Below are positions 38,681 through 47,985 of a DNA stretch of 64,000 bases, one piece after another. Position numbers and translations under genes: made by a program. A model generated the notes under the pieces. The model did not search any database, was not told the DNA's origin, and was given only the letters and a program-made list of their open reading frames with translations. The stretch's first letter is position 1; every line of letters begins with the position of its first letter. Location of the stretch: positions 1,984,001-2,048,000 of the forward strand of contig NZ_CP097291.1 of NCBI RefSeq assembly GCF_027595165.1, given 5' to 3'. Source of the stretch: Providencia sp. PROV188. GTDB lineage: Bacteria; Pseudomonadota; Gammaproteobacteria; Enterobacterales; Enterobacteriaceae.

Positions 38681-40942
38681 TTAGAAGCGCACTTGACCGC
38701 CAATCATATAACTGCGCCCTCTTCCCGTTTCATTGTTTCTGCCGCGTTCTTCCATCACTGCGCCAGAGTTCGCACGGTTTAGCACGTCGGTGTAGTTTTC
38801 ATTAGTGAGGTTATTAATCGCCATCATTAATTTGAAATGTTTATTGATTTCATAGTCTGCGTACAGATCAACGATAGTTGGCTGTTTTTCATACTTTTCC
38901 GTCATTGCATCCCCGTTCATGTCACCGTCAGGAATTGGACTGATACGTTTAGATGGTCCCGTCCATGTCACTGTCGAGCCTACGGTCAGTTTTTCATCAA
39001 ACAGGCGAACTCCCGAATCTAAAGTCACGTAATATTCAGGTAATTGAGTAAAGTCCCCTGCACTAAATACCGATGTACTGTTGATTGATACTGGTTGTTT
39101 GCCAGACTCTTTGGTGTAAGAAACCATGGAGTAAAACACGCCAGCATCGTAGTTAGCTTGCAACTCATAACCGCGCAAATTAACATCTCGAGGGTCGTTC
39201 ACATACATATCAGCACGTTGAAAAATATCTGGATTTTCTTTATCCCACACATCATCGTTAATTAAGCACCAATCAAATTCTTCTTGAGAGGTTGCACGGC
39301 ATAACATGAAGGATTTACTGGTAATGTAGTCTTTAATATGAGTATGGAACCACAGTGCTTTTAGGTTAAATTGGTCTCCTTCCACCACTAGGTCCGGCTT
39401 GAAACTATTAAAACCAATTTGCCAAGTTTGTGCTTTTTCCCCTTTTAAGAATGGATTCATACTCTGACCGCCATTTTGGGAGAAAAAGGCTTCTTGAGAA
39501 TTTGGCGCACGCATCGAATGCGCGTAACTCACAAATGGCTGAAATTCAGGAATAATTTGTGCCGAAACTAACACTCCTGGGTTAATACCACTTTCTCGTA
39601 AATTTAACGTACTGGCTTCTTGAGGGAAGCATTTCTCAGTTTCATCACAAGCGGGTTTATACCCTTGAACGCGATAATTTAAATAATTGAGGTCGAATGT
39701 AGCAGTATAAATATCGTACTGCGCCTCAAATTGCGTATACAAGCTCGCAATATCTTGTGTGCCACTCGGCGAGAATGGGTTGTAAGTAATCGTATTTGGA
39801 TCTTCTACAGGCTTTGTGATTTTTTGGTATTTGGTCTTCATTAATTTCGAACCAATCTGCCACTTAAAATCAGTGTCACCATAAGAAAAACGGCTGGTAT
39901 TGGAAATATTAATACTGTCAGATTTATTCTCTGATTCGGCGTCTTTTAATGCACCACCAATTGGCTCACCTTGGAATTTTTGGGTATTAAATCCATGGCT
40001 CGCCAGCACTTCCACATCAATCAATTCGTTAATTGGCGTGTATTTATATTTAAGATAATAATCTTCACTATTAATCTTACGGCTGGTTAATTTATTTTGT
40101 AAAAATCGACCGCTGAATTCGACTTCATGGCTATCATTCGGTTTATATTTTAATTTGGTTAATTGAGATTGCGGTTTTTGTTTGAATGTCGGATCCGTTG
40201 CAAATTCATCTGTATCAAATCCATCACCATTTTTATAACTGCCTGGGATATTATGCCCACTCACGGCAATTAAGCCGCCAAAATACCCATCACCCTCATT
40301 TAATAATGATTTTCCCGCGACAGAAACCATGCCGTTATAGCCGAGTCCATTATCTCCCCAGCTCCCTTTGCTACGTACTCCCCACAAATTATCTTTGAAA
40401 ATCACATCATCAATCGATAAGGTTCGAAAGTTGGCGCTTCCCGCTAAGGCGTTAACGCTGTTGCTGCCATTCAATTGCCCCTTTTCTACCTCAACCTCCA
40501 CAATAAAGTTAGGGTCAATAAGTGAACCAAAGTCATTACTCGGCTGCATACCGTGAGTGAATTTACTCGGCGATATTCCGTAATAGCTTTGTGTGACACC
40601 ATCCACCATCATGTTTACGCGCCCAAAGCCACTCAGCCCGCGAATATTCACATTGATGGTGCCTTGGCTCGCATCCATTTGGGTATAGGTTCCGGGCATC
40701 GAACGGATAATCTTATCCATGGATTGCAATTTATTTTCGGTGCCGACTGCGCTATAGGCGCCTGGTTTTTCCAATGCTTTGACCAACGGCGTTTGTTTTT
40801 GCGCGCCCGACACTGTTAATTGGCTAAAATTAACCACATCATCTTTCTGTTTATTTGTCTGCTGTGTGTTTTCAGACAAAGCGAAGCCGTGGAAGCCAGC
40901 GGAAATAGTCCCAGCCACCATGATTATTATTTTATTATTCAT
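38681..40942 (-). CDS. TonB-dependent outer membrane receptor, heme/hemoglobin-type
   Basis: 753 residues from the ATG at 40942 (AGGA upstream). Signal peptide MNNKIIIMVAGTISAGFHGFALS. A TonB-box-like segment DVVNFSQLTVSG follows. The plug spans about 45-170 (INVNIRGLSGFGRVNMMVDGVTQSYYG; VEVEKGQLNGSNSVNALAGSANFRT) and a 22-strand barrel ends in the aromatic RSYMIGGQVRF. FVSYAHSMRAPNSQEAFF and MNPFLKGEKAQTWQIGF correspond to the FRAP and NPNL boxes of heme receptors, but I see no histidine between them. Four cysteines sit in extracellular-type loops. It follows the tonB-peptidase block on the same strand; heme or hemoprotein as ligand is inference. Confidence 0.85.
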   Translation of the reverse strand: MNNKIIIMVAGTISAGFHGFALSENTQQTNKQKDDVVNFSQLTVSGAQKQTPLVKALEKPGAYSAVGTENKLQSMDKIIRSMPGTYTQMDASQGTINVNIRGLSGFGRVNMMVDGVTQSYYGISPSKFTHGMQPSNDFGSLIDPNFIVEVEVEKGQLNGSNSVNALAGSANFRTLSIDDVIFKDNLWGVRSKGSWGDNGLGYNGMVSVAGKSLLNEGDGYFGGLIAVSGHNIPGSYKNGDGFDTDEFATDPTFKQKPQSQLTKLKYKPNDSHEVEFSGRFLQNKLTSRKINSEDYYLKYKYTPINELIDVEVLASHGFNTQKFQGEPIGGALKDAESENKSDSINISNTSRFSYGDTDFKWQIGSKLMKTKYQKITKPVEDPNTITYNPFSPSGTQDIASLYTQFEAQYDIYTATFDLNYLNYRVQGYKPACDETEKCFPQEASTLNLRESGINPGVLVSAQIIPEFQPFVSYAHSMRAPNSQEAFFSQNGGQSMNPFLKGEKAQTWQIGFNSFKPDLVVEGDQFNLKALWFHTHIKDYITSKSFMLCRATSQEEFDWCLINDDVWDKENPDIFQRADMYVNDPRDVNLRGYELQANYDAGVFYSMVSYTKESGKQPVSINSTSVFSAGDFTQLPEYYVTLDSGVRLFDEKLTVGSTVTWTGPSKRISPIPDGDMNGDAMTEKYEKQPTIVDLYADYEINKHFKLMMAINNLTNENYTDVLNRANSGAVMEERGRNNETGRGRSYMIGGQVRF

Positions 40943-40991
40943 TAAACCATTCCTGTAAACGTACTGATAAAACAGTCGCTCACATTGCAAA

Positions 40992-41058
40992 CGCAGAATA
41001 AAAATAATGTCTGCGAATAGGATCAGCTACAGTGTTTATAAACCGTACAGCTGATCCT
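40992..41058. repeat. Cluster of inverted repeats upstream of the receptor gene
   Basis: CGCAGA / TCTGCG at 40992-41015, then AGGATCAGCT / AGCTGATCCT at 41019-41058. The 20-base loop of the second contains the perfect palindrome GTTTATAAAC (41034-41043). Neither strand shows a T-run, so a regulatory role or mRNA-stabilising hairpin is more likely than termination. Confidence 0.65.
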
Positions 41059-41095
41059 TAATAGCCTTATTTTTGGCTAATTATTATGGGTAACG

Positions 41096-43258
41096 CTATT
41101 TTAAATCTGGAAAATATTTTGCTTTATTTTCTAACATCAGAATAAAGCTATATTCTCTCGCAATATCATCCAAAGCATTAAAGCGGCCGGATTTTCCACC
41201 GTGTCCGGCATTCATATTGGTTTCTAATAACAATAAAGAATTGCCTTGTTTCAGCTCTCGCAGTTTTGCTACCCACTTTGCAGGCTCCCAATATTGTACT
41301 TGAGAATCATGCAGCCCTGTGGTGACCAAAATATGCGGGTAATGTTGGGCTTTGATATTGTCATATGGGCTATAGGCTTTAATGCGCCAGTAATCTTCCT
41401 CATTCTCTGGATTACCCCACTCATCATATTCCCCTGTAGTCAGTGGAATTGAAGGGTCAAGCATGGTCGTGACAACATCAACAAATGGCACTGCAGAAAC
41501 CACACCTTCATACAGATCAGGAGCCATATTGACAACAGCGCCCATCAGTAAGCCACCTGCGCTACCGCCCATGGCATAGACATGACCTTTTTCCCCATAG
41601 CCTTGCGTCAACAAGGCATTAGTCACATCAATGAAGTCCGTAAAGGTGTTCATCTTATGGACGGTTTTACCCTGAATGTACCAATTCTTTCCTAAGTCCC
41701 CTCCACCACGAATATGGGCAATAGCATACACAAATCCGCGATCAAGCAGGGATAAGCGAGAAGAACTAAATGACGGATCGATACCATATCCATATGCACC
41801 GTAACCGTAAACCAGAAGTGGGTTTTTACCTTGTTTGAAACTATCTTTGCGATAAACTAACGAAACCGGTACTTTCACTCCATCTTGGGCAGTGATCCAA
41901 ATACGTTCACTTTGATAATTCGCTTTATTGAAATCCTTCACTTCCTCTTGTTTTAATAGCTGTTTCTCTTGAGTCAGCATATTAATTTCATACACCGAGG
42001 ATGGTGTTGTCATGGAGGAGTAGCCGTAGCGTAATTTATCCGTATCTGGCTCTGGGTTGTTACCAATCCACGCCATATAAGCCGGATCATCAAAGCTCAC
42101 AGAATGCTCTTTGTGGGTTAACCAACTAATTTGTCGAATATTCACTAAGCCGTTTTGGCGCTCTTCAATCACCAACCAGTTATTAAATAACGCAAAATCT
42201 TCAAGGTCGACATCATCACGAGGCGCGATAAAGCTTACCCATGGTGCCGTGGCATTATCCGCAATATACAGCCCGAATAATGGATGCTGATGATTAGAGC
42301 GAATATAGAATTTGCCGTTAAAATGATCAGGGTAATATTCCACACCTGTTTTGCGAGGTTGTAGCACTATCGCATCACGTTCAGGTTGGTTTGCATCCAA
42401 AAGACGATATTCTGAGGTTTCGGTGCTGGTGATCCCAATCAGAATATAATCTTTGGAGGTGGATTTCGCTAAACTGACGAAGTAAGTATCATCTTTTTCT
42501 TCATACACCAATTTATCAGCGGATTGCGCTGTTCCATATTGGTGCTTAACCACTTGATAAGGCAATAGTGTTTGCTTGTCTTTATTAACATAAAACAGTG
42601 TGCGGTTGTCATTTGCCCACACAATATTACCGGAGGTGTTAGTTAGAACATTTTCTTGCCACTTTGCATCATCAACTTTACGGAACGAAACTGCATAATC
42701 ATTACGACCTTGGCGGTCTTCAGCGATCGCTATCGTGGTGTTATCGGGGGAAATGGCTAGCGCCCCCATTCGGTAATATTCAGTACCTTCCGCACGTTGG
42801 TTACCATCAACCAAAACTGTCCATTCGCCATCACTATTAATTGGGCGTCTTTCATAAATGGAATAGTTTTTACCGGCGACAACGCGAGAACGGTATGTAT
42901 AGCCATTGTAGTTGTATGGCACAGACTCATCATCTTGCTTTACGCGAGATAATAATTCGTCGTAAATTTCCTGTTTTAATGGCTCCCCCAATTCAAGCTG
43001 CTGCGTGGTGTAGGCATTTTCTTGATTCAGATATTCAAGGATCTCAGGAGCTTCTCGGTTATCGTCCCTTAACCAATAATAGTTATCAACGCGCTGATCC
43101 CCATGAATAGACATAGTATGGGGCTGTTTTTTCGCTATTGGTGCTAGCATTTTGTCCTCCGCAGCACTGCTGGCTGCATATAACCCAAGTAGTGTGACCA
43201 CGCAATAAGTGGTGATTCTATTACGCATGGTTTTATTATGTATGGTTTTATGACACAT
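41096..43258 (-). CDS. Exported prolyl oligopeptidase-family (oligopeptidase B-like) protease
   Basis: 720 residues. Signal peptide RNRITTYCVVTLLGLYAASSAAE shortly after the start, so the enzyme is periplasmic, unlike cytoplasmic E. coli PtrB. The N-terminal seven-bladed propeller covers about 80-420. The S9 hydrolase domain carries S566 (MGGSAGGLLMG), D651 (TGLHDSQVQYWEPAKW) and H686 (NMNAGHGGKSGRF). YGYGAYGYGIDPSFSSSR and AHIRGGGDLGKNW are S9A hallmarks. It should cleave short peptides after basic residues. The start is 12 bases after the tonB stop; an ATG ten codons in (43228) is an alternative. Co-location with a receptor and TonB suggests processing of imported peptide or hemoprotein fragments (inference). 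Confidence 0.9.
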   Translation of the reverse strand: MCHKTIHNKTMRNRITTYCVVTLLGLYAASSAAEDKMLAPIAKKQPHTMSIHGDQRVDNYYWLRDDNREAPEILEYLNQENAYTTQQLELGEPLKQEIYDELLSRVKQDDESVPYNYNGYTYRSRVVAGKNYSIYERRPINSDGEWTVLVDGNQRAEGTEYYRMGALAISPDNTTIAIAEDRQGRNDYAVSFRKVDDAKWQENVLTNTSGNIVWANDNRTLFYVNKDKQTLLPYQVVKHQYGTAQSADKLVYEEKDDTYFVSLAKSTSKDYILIGITSTETSEYRLLDANQPERDAIVLQPRKTGVEYYPDHFNGKFYIRSNHQHPLFGLYIADNATAPWVSFIAPRDDVDLEDFALFNNWLVIEERQNGLVNIRQISWLTHKEHSVSFDDPAYMAWIGNNPEPDTDKLRYGYSSMTTPSSVYEINMLTQEKQLLKQEEVKDFNKANYQSERIWITAQDGVKVPVSLVYRKDSFKQGKNPLLVYGYGAYGYGIDPSFSSSRLSLLDRGFVYAIAHIRGGGDLGKNWYIQGKTVHKMNTFTDFIDVTNALLTQGYGEKGHVYAMGGSAGGLLMGAVVNMAPDLYEGVVSAVPFVDVVTTMLDPSIPLTTGEYDEWGNPENEEDYWRIKAYSPYDNIKAQHYPHILVTTGLHDSQVQYWEPAKWVAKLRELKQGNSLLLLETNMNAGHGGKSGRFNALDDIAREYSFILMLENKAKYFPDLK

Positions 43259-43270
43259 GGTGAGTCCAAT

Positions 43271-44080
43271 CTATTTATCATTAAGAGTAAAATCAATAGG
43301 TAACCTGACTGTTACCCGTCCATTCTTAAGTATTTCTGATGGCGGTACGGGTAACGGTGCCGCGCGAGATAACACCTGCTGCGCTTCTTTGTCTAAAGAA
43401 CGTGTGCCTGATGAATTCGCTAGACTGCTATCAAGTAAAAAGCCTTGGCTATCTACCGTAAACATCACCACGGGTTTACCTACGCGATTACGCCTTCCTG
43501 CATCTTCAGGGTAACGTTTATATTTATTCAATTTTCCAAGCACCATCGCTTCCCACTCTTTTTGAAGGCTATCGAGGGCTTCGGACTGGCTATTAAGTTC
43601 CGCTGCAATTTGCTGGCTTTGGACAAGTGCCGCCGCATCGCTGGTCACTGGCGCATCGCTGGCTTTCGAATCTGTGGTTTGCACCTTCTTCACTTGCTGC
43701 TGTTCTTGTTTCTGCTTTTTCAACTCAGGCTTTGGTTTTTTCGCCGTTGTTTTCGTGAGTTGCACTTCCGCTTGCTCATTAACAGGCAGTGTGGGAATAA
43801 TGGCGTCCTCTGCTTGTGCTTTATGGGATTCACTCGCCACTGCTAGCTCTTGAGTTTGACCAATGTTCACTTCCGTTAATTGTTTGGCTTGTGCTTCGAT
43901 AGATAACTCCATCACCACCGAGGGCGGCGGCAGGGATTCTTCCCATCGCGCATTGTGTGTTACCCAGATAAAAAACCCCACAATGACAATATGCAATGCC
44001 ACGGCTAAAACCAGCCAGCCGCCCATTTTGGAAGTTCTACTCACATACCCACTTTCAAACGTTATTGTGCTCATATTCAT
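43271..44080 (-). CDS. TonB-family energy transducer (HasB-like)
   Basis: About 269 residues from the ATG at 44080. A single membrane helix GGWLVLAVALHIVIVGFFIWV lies near residues 19-40, after a short cytoplasmic tail. A long Lys/Gln/Glu-rich periplasmic linker follows (KKPKPELKKQKQEQQQVKKVQ), lacking the Pro-Glu/Pro-Lys repeats of housekeeping TonB. The C-terminal TonB domain is KYKRYPEDAGRRNRVGKPVVMFTVDSQG ... VRLPIDFTLN. It is probably dedicated to the receptor in this block. A Fur-like site is 22 bases upstream of the start. A second ATG two codons in is also possible. Confidence 0.9.
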   Translation of the reverse strand: MNMSTITFESGYVSRTSKMGGWLVLAVALHIVIVGFFIWVTHNARWEESLPPPSVVMELSIEAQAKQLTEVNIGQTQELAVASESHKAQAEDAIIPTLPVNEQAEVQLTKTTAKKPKPELKKQKQEQQQVKKVQTTDSKASDAPVTSDAAALVQSQQIAAELNSQSEALDSLQKEWEAMVLGKLNKYKRYPEDAGRRNRVGKPVVMFTVDSQGFLLDSSLANSSGTRSLDKEAQQVLSRAAPLPVPPSEILKNGRVTVRLPIDFTLNDK

Positions 44081-44101
44081 CTTACGTGCTTTTACAGAGT
44101 T

Positions 44102-44120
44102 GCAAATGATAATTAATAAC
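44102..44120. promoter_or_regulatory. Fur box upstream of the tonB-like gene
   Basis: GCAAATGATAATTAATAAC matches 14 of 19 bases of the Fur consensus, including the central AATGATAAT. It lies in the 130-base gap between chaN and the tonB-like gene, suggesting a second iron-controlled promoter. Confidence 0.6.
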
Positions 44121-44210
44121 GAATGCAAATGGAAATTATTTGTAAATAAATGTGATGATTACTTCACAAAATTAACGATTTTAAATCATCATATTGCTTG
44201 TCTTTGTTGA

Positions 44211-45116
44211 TTATTTAGGCGTGTACCAAACATAATCCGCATGCAAGTTATCGATTTCCTCGCCTTGCTCCGAAATAATCAATACTTTCAATGGCTCATC
44301 TGGTGCTAAATCGAGCATATGTAACGGCACACCAATCGCTCGCGTTGCATGATAACCACCTGCAAATAACAATGCGGGAGCCGGAGCATCTACTAATCCT
44401 TGAGCCATCGCCCTATCTCTTAGTTGCTGGATCACCAGCATCTTTTTCGCTTGTTTATCATCCAACTCACCATTGTGTGAGCGTTTAATGGTTTCACTGA
44501 TCAGTTCCTGAATAACAGGCTGAGTTGAATGTGTTCCTGTGATCGTAGGCGGATTGTCATAAGCCTTCAGCACAGCATCTCGATTAATATTCGCGGCTAA
44601 AACTGGGGATGGCTGAGCCAGTAAATACTTCACGAGTTCCCCATATTGCGCCCACGGCCAACCACTATTCCAATGTAAAATTTCTTGCAGTTTTTCATCT
44701 CGAATATACGGGTTCCCTTGCATCTGTTTTTGGACATTGTTAACTCGACTCTGTTGATCTGGGGTGAGCATTTCCAACAGCACCGCACCTTGAGGACGTA
44801 TTTGCTGCATTTCCTGGGCGACCCATTGCTCAATTTGATGATGGTAAATATTGTCGTGTTTCTCCCCAACAATCACACGAGGAGAGGCTGCAAGCTCTTG
44901 AATTAACTGCTGAGGAGTGATGGATTTACCCGAATCTAAATCAATGATTTTGCCAGCTTGTGTGAGTTGGGGATCCAATTGCTGAGCGGGTTTTGGTGTT
45001 TGTGAGGTACATCCTAACTGTGTGAAACTCAAAACGAAAAGCATCCCTAAACTCAACAGTGAGGAGTTTTTCGTTAAATAATTCAAAGAACGTGCTGATA
45101 TCATTATCTTTTCCAT
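44211..45116 (-). CDS. chaN: ChaN-family iron/heme-regulated lipoprotein
   Basis: 301 residues. The lipoprotein signal LLSLGMLFVLSFTQLGCTSQ gives lipid-modified C36. The DUF399/ChaN core shows VIVGEKHDNIYHHQIEQW near residue 82, QGAVLLEMLTPDQQ, WPWAQYGELVKYLL and LLFAGGYHATRAIGVPLHM. ChaN proteins are outer-membrane heme-binding lipoproteins found beside TonB-dependent heme receptors (Campylobacter ChaN, Pseudomonas PhuW). A near-perfect Fur box is 30 bases upstream. The ATG four codons in (45104) has GGAAAAG upstream and may be the true start. It is the first gene of the chaN-tonB-peptidase-receptor block. Confidence 0.9.
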   Translation of the reverse strand: MEKIMISARSLNYLTKNSSLLSLGMLFVLSFTQLGCTSQTPKPAQQLDPQLTQAGKIIDLDSGKSITPQQLIQELAASPRVIVGEKHDNIYHHQIEQWVAQEMQQIRPQGAVLLEMLTPDQQSRVNNVQKQMQGNPYIRDEKLQEILHWNSGWPWAQYGELVKYLLAQPSPVLAANINRDAVLKAYDNPPTITGTHSTQPVIQELISETIKRSHNGELDDKQAKKMLVIQQLRDRAMAQGLVDAPAPALLFAGGYHATRAIGVPLHMLDLAPDEPLKVLIISEQGEEIDNLHADYVWYTPK

Positions 45117-45145
45117 ATAGTGACTTTGAAGCCATTCAAAATACA

Positions 45146-45164
45146 GATAATGATAATCATTTTC
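45146..45164. promoter_or_regulatory. Fur box upstream of chaN
   Basis: GATAATGATAATCATTTTC matches 18 of 19 bases of the Fur consensus GATAATGATAATCATTATC. It is 30 bases upstream of chaN and just downstream of the maeB terminator, marking the promoter of an iron-repressed operon. Confidence 0.92.
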
Positions 45165-45171
45165 AAATAAA

Positions 45172-45203
45172 AAAGACTCCCATTAACCACAATGGAAGTC
45201 TTT
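45172..45203 (-). terminator. Terminator after maeB
   Basis: AAAGACT, one mismatch, CCATT pair with AATGG and AGTCTTT around a six-base loop. A T-rich tail follows on the minus strand. Confidence 0.9.
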
Positions 45204-45257
45204 ATGCGGAACTCGATGATTAATCAATCATTCGAGAAACTATTATAATGAAGCTAA

Positions 45258-47543
45258 TTACAGTGGATTCGTTTGAGCTTCCACTGCGGCTAACGCCACC
45301 ATGTTGACAATACGACGAACAGATGCGATTGGCGTTAAGACGTGGACAGGTTTCGCAACCCCCATCAGTACAGGACCCACAGTAACACCATCAGAACTGG
45401 TGACGCGCAGCAAGTTATAGCTAATACGCGCCGCTTCCATATTTGGCATAATCAGTAAGTTTGCTGAGCCTTTCAGTGGGCTATCTGGCATCACATCTTT
45501 ACGGATTGATTCAATCAATGCCGCATCCGCATGCATTTCCCCGTCAATTTCCAAGTTTGGCTCACGCGCTTTCACTAATGCCAGTGTATCGCGCATTTTT
45601 TGTGCTGAACCACAATCTGAAGAGCCAAAGCTTGAGCGAGATAACAGCGCAACTTTAGGCTCAATACCAAATCGACGAACGGTATCCGCTGCCATTAATG
45701 TGATTTCCGCTAACTCTTCTGGTGTTGGATCTTCGTTCACATAAGTATCTGCAATAAAGGTATTACCGGTTGGTAATAACAAGGCATTCATTGCCCCTGC
45801 AGTATGTGCACCTTCACGGAAACCGAACAGGTCTTTGACGACCTGGTAGTGTTCACTGTAGCTACCGATTGAGCCACATATCATCCCATCAGCTTCACCA
45901 CGTAGAACCATGATACCGCCGATAATAGTTGGGTTTGCAACTAATGCACGGCGCGCCATTTCTTGAGAAACACCACGGCGTTTCATAATTTGATAATATT
46001 CTTGCCAGTACTCTTTAAAGCGTGGGTCATTTTCATTGTTGACCACTTCAAAATCTTTACCTAGCTCAATATGCAGACCCAGTTTTTGGATACGCATTTC
46101 AATCACGCTAGGGCGACCTACCAGAATAGGGAATGCTAAACCAAGAGAAACCAGCTCTTGAGTTGCGTGTAATACGCGCTCTTCTTCCCCTTCCGCTAAT
46201 ACGATGCGTTTTAGCTCTTTTTTCGCTTGGGAGAAAATTGGCTTCATAAATAAGTTTGTTTTATGAACAAACTGATTCAGTTTTTCAACATACGCATCCA
46301 TATCCGTGATTGGACGTGTCGCGACGCCTGATTCCATTGCTGCTTTTGCTACTGCTGGCGCAATTTTCACGATAAGGCGCGGGTCGAATGGTTTTGGAAT
46401 GATATATTCAGGTCCAAAGAATAAATCTTGGTTCCCGTACGCTGAAGCGACTTCTTCACTTTGTTCCGCCAGCGCTAAGTCAGCAATAGCGTAAACGCAA
46501 GCCAGTTTCATTTCTTCGTTGATTGTCGTTGCGCCAACATCCAGCGCACCGCGGAAGATGAATGGGAAGCACAGAACGTTGTTAACTTGGTTCGGATAGT
46601 CAGAGCGCCCTGTACAGATAATGGCATCTGGGCGAACTTCTTTTGCTAATGGTGGCAGAATTTCCGGCTCAGGGTTGGCTAATGCTAAAATCAGCGGGTC
46701 TTTCGCCATGGTTTTCACCATTTCAGGTGTTAATACGCGAGGACCTGAGCAACCTAAGAAAATGTCAGCACCAGGAATAGCATCCGCTAATGTGCGCTGA
46801 CCATTATCGTCAATCGCATACGCGGCTTTAGTCGCATCCATTCGTTCATCGCGACCTTTATAAATCACCCCTTTTGAATCGCAAACGGTGATATTTTCGC
46901 GCTTTAATCCTAACGCCACTAATAAGTTCATACAGGCAATCGATGCGGCACCCGCACCGGATACCACTAAACGCACATCGCCAATGTCTTTTTTAACGAT
47001 ACGTAGACCGTTAATCACCGCCGCAGTACAAATAATGGCGGTTCCGTGTTGGTCATCATGGAACACAGGAATATTCATGCGTTCACGTAATTTTTGTTCA
47101 ATATAGAAGCACTCTGGCGCTTTAATATCTTCGAGGTTGATACCGCCGAATGTAGGTTCCAGCGACGCGATGATATCAATCAGCTTATCAGGATCGGTTT
47201 CATCGACTTCAATATCGAAAACATCAATACCCGAGAATTTCTTAAATAGCACCCCTTTCCCTTCCATGACAGGCTTACCTGCCAATGCACCGATATTCCC
47301 TAATCCTAGTACCGCAGTACCGTTAGAGATAACCCCCACAAGGTTACCTTTCGCTGTATAACGATACGCTTTTAGTGGTTCTTCCGCGATTTCTAGGCAA
47401 GGTACCGCTACGCCAGGAGAATAAGCTAAGGCTAGGTCACGTTGAGTGGTTAACGGTTTGGTTGGTGTTACAGTAATTTTCCCAGGATGAGGAAACTCAT
47501 GAAAATCGAGAGCACTTTGTTTTAATTTATCATCCATCATCAA
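45258..47543 (-). CDS. maeB: NADP-dependent malic enzyme with phosphotransacetylase-like domain MaeB
   Basis: Oxidatively decarboxylates malate to pyruvate and makes NADPH. About 759-761 residues (three ATG codons at the start; AAAGGA precedes the first). The malic enzyme part covers residues 1-425: [48 protein letters not shown] and the Rossmann motif [16 protein letters not shown]. The C-terminal Pta-like domain from about 430 ([55 protein letters not shown]) is regulatory and binds acetyl-CoA in E. coli. Single gene. Confidence 0.97.
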   Translation of the reverse strand: MMMDDKLKQSALDFHEFPHPGKITVTPTKPLTTQRDLALAYSPGVAVPCLEIAEEPLKAYRYTAKGNLVGVISNGTAVLGLGNIGALAGKPVMEGKGVLFKKFSGIDVFDIEVDETDPDKLIDIIASLEPTFGGINLEDIKAPECFYIEQKLRERMNIPVFHDDQHGTAIICTAAVINGLRIVKKDIGDVRLVVSGAGAASIACMNLLVALGLKRENITVCDSKGVIYKGRDERMDATKAAYAIDDNGQRTLADAIPGADIFLGCSGPRVLTPEMVKTMAKDPLILALANPEPEILPPLAKEVRPDAIICTGRSDYPNQVNNVLCFPFIFRGALDVGATTINEEMKLACVYAIADLALAEQSEEVASAYGNQDLFFGPEYIIPKPFDPRLIVKIAPAVAKAAMESGVATRPITDMDAYVEKLNQFVHKTNLFMKPIFSQAKKELKRIVLAEGEEERVLHATQELVSLGLAFPILVGRPSVIEMRIQKLGLHIELGKDFEVVNNENDPRFKEYWQEYYQIMKRRGVSQEMARRALVANPTIIGGIMVLRGEADGMICGSIGSYSEHYQVVKDLFGFREGAHTAGAMNALLLPTGNTFIADTYVNEDPTPEELAEITLMAADTVRRFGIEPKVALLSRSSFGSSDCGSAQKMRDTLALVKAREPNLEIDGEMHADAALIESIRKDVMPDSPLKGSANLLIMPNMEAARISYNLLRVTSSDGVTVGPVLMGVAKPVHVLTPIASVRRIVNMVALAAVEAQTNPL

Positions 47544-47985
47544 GTCCTTTCAAAATTTGGTAAGGTAAGAGCCATCACAGTATAAACACATCTTGTTAGC
47601 AAATCATGATCACGTCTATGATTTCCAGAAAAATCTTTCAGTTACAAGAAATTTACACAGATTTGCCACAAAAATACAATGGCGAATTTATAGACATACA
47701 TAATATTGTTATTATTTTTATTCATATCATTTTTTAAATCACTTTAATTTTTTTCAATCTTAGTTATTATTTTTTTGAAATTAATGTATTATTCTAAAGC
47801 TCGTTTCTTTTTAGCCTTAATATATCCAGCTCCATAATATTCGCTCCCATTATTCATGCTTTTATGCGGCTAATTAATTCATCAATTAAGAATAATGATT
47901 TCATGTAATCTTAAATATATTATATTTTAACTATATCAATTCTAGTTAATCTAATAAGTTGTCAGACATAAAAAAGGAACCCACT
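47544..47985. other. AT-rich divergent region between maeB and the NarP-like gene
   Basis: About 440 bases without a gene that I can support. It carries the promoters of maeB and the response regulator; no confident operator was recognised. Confidence 0.5.
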
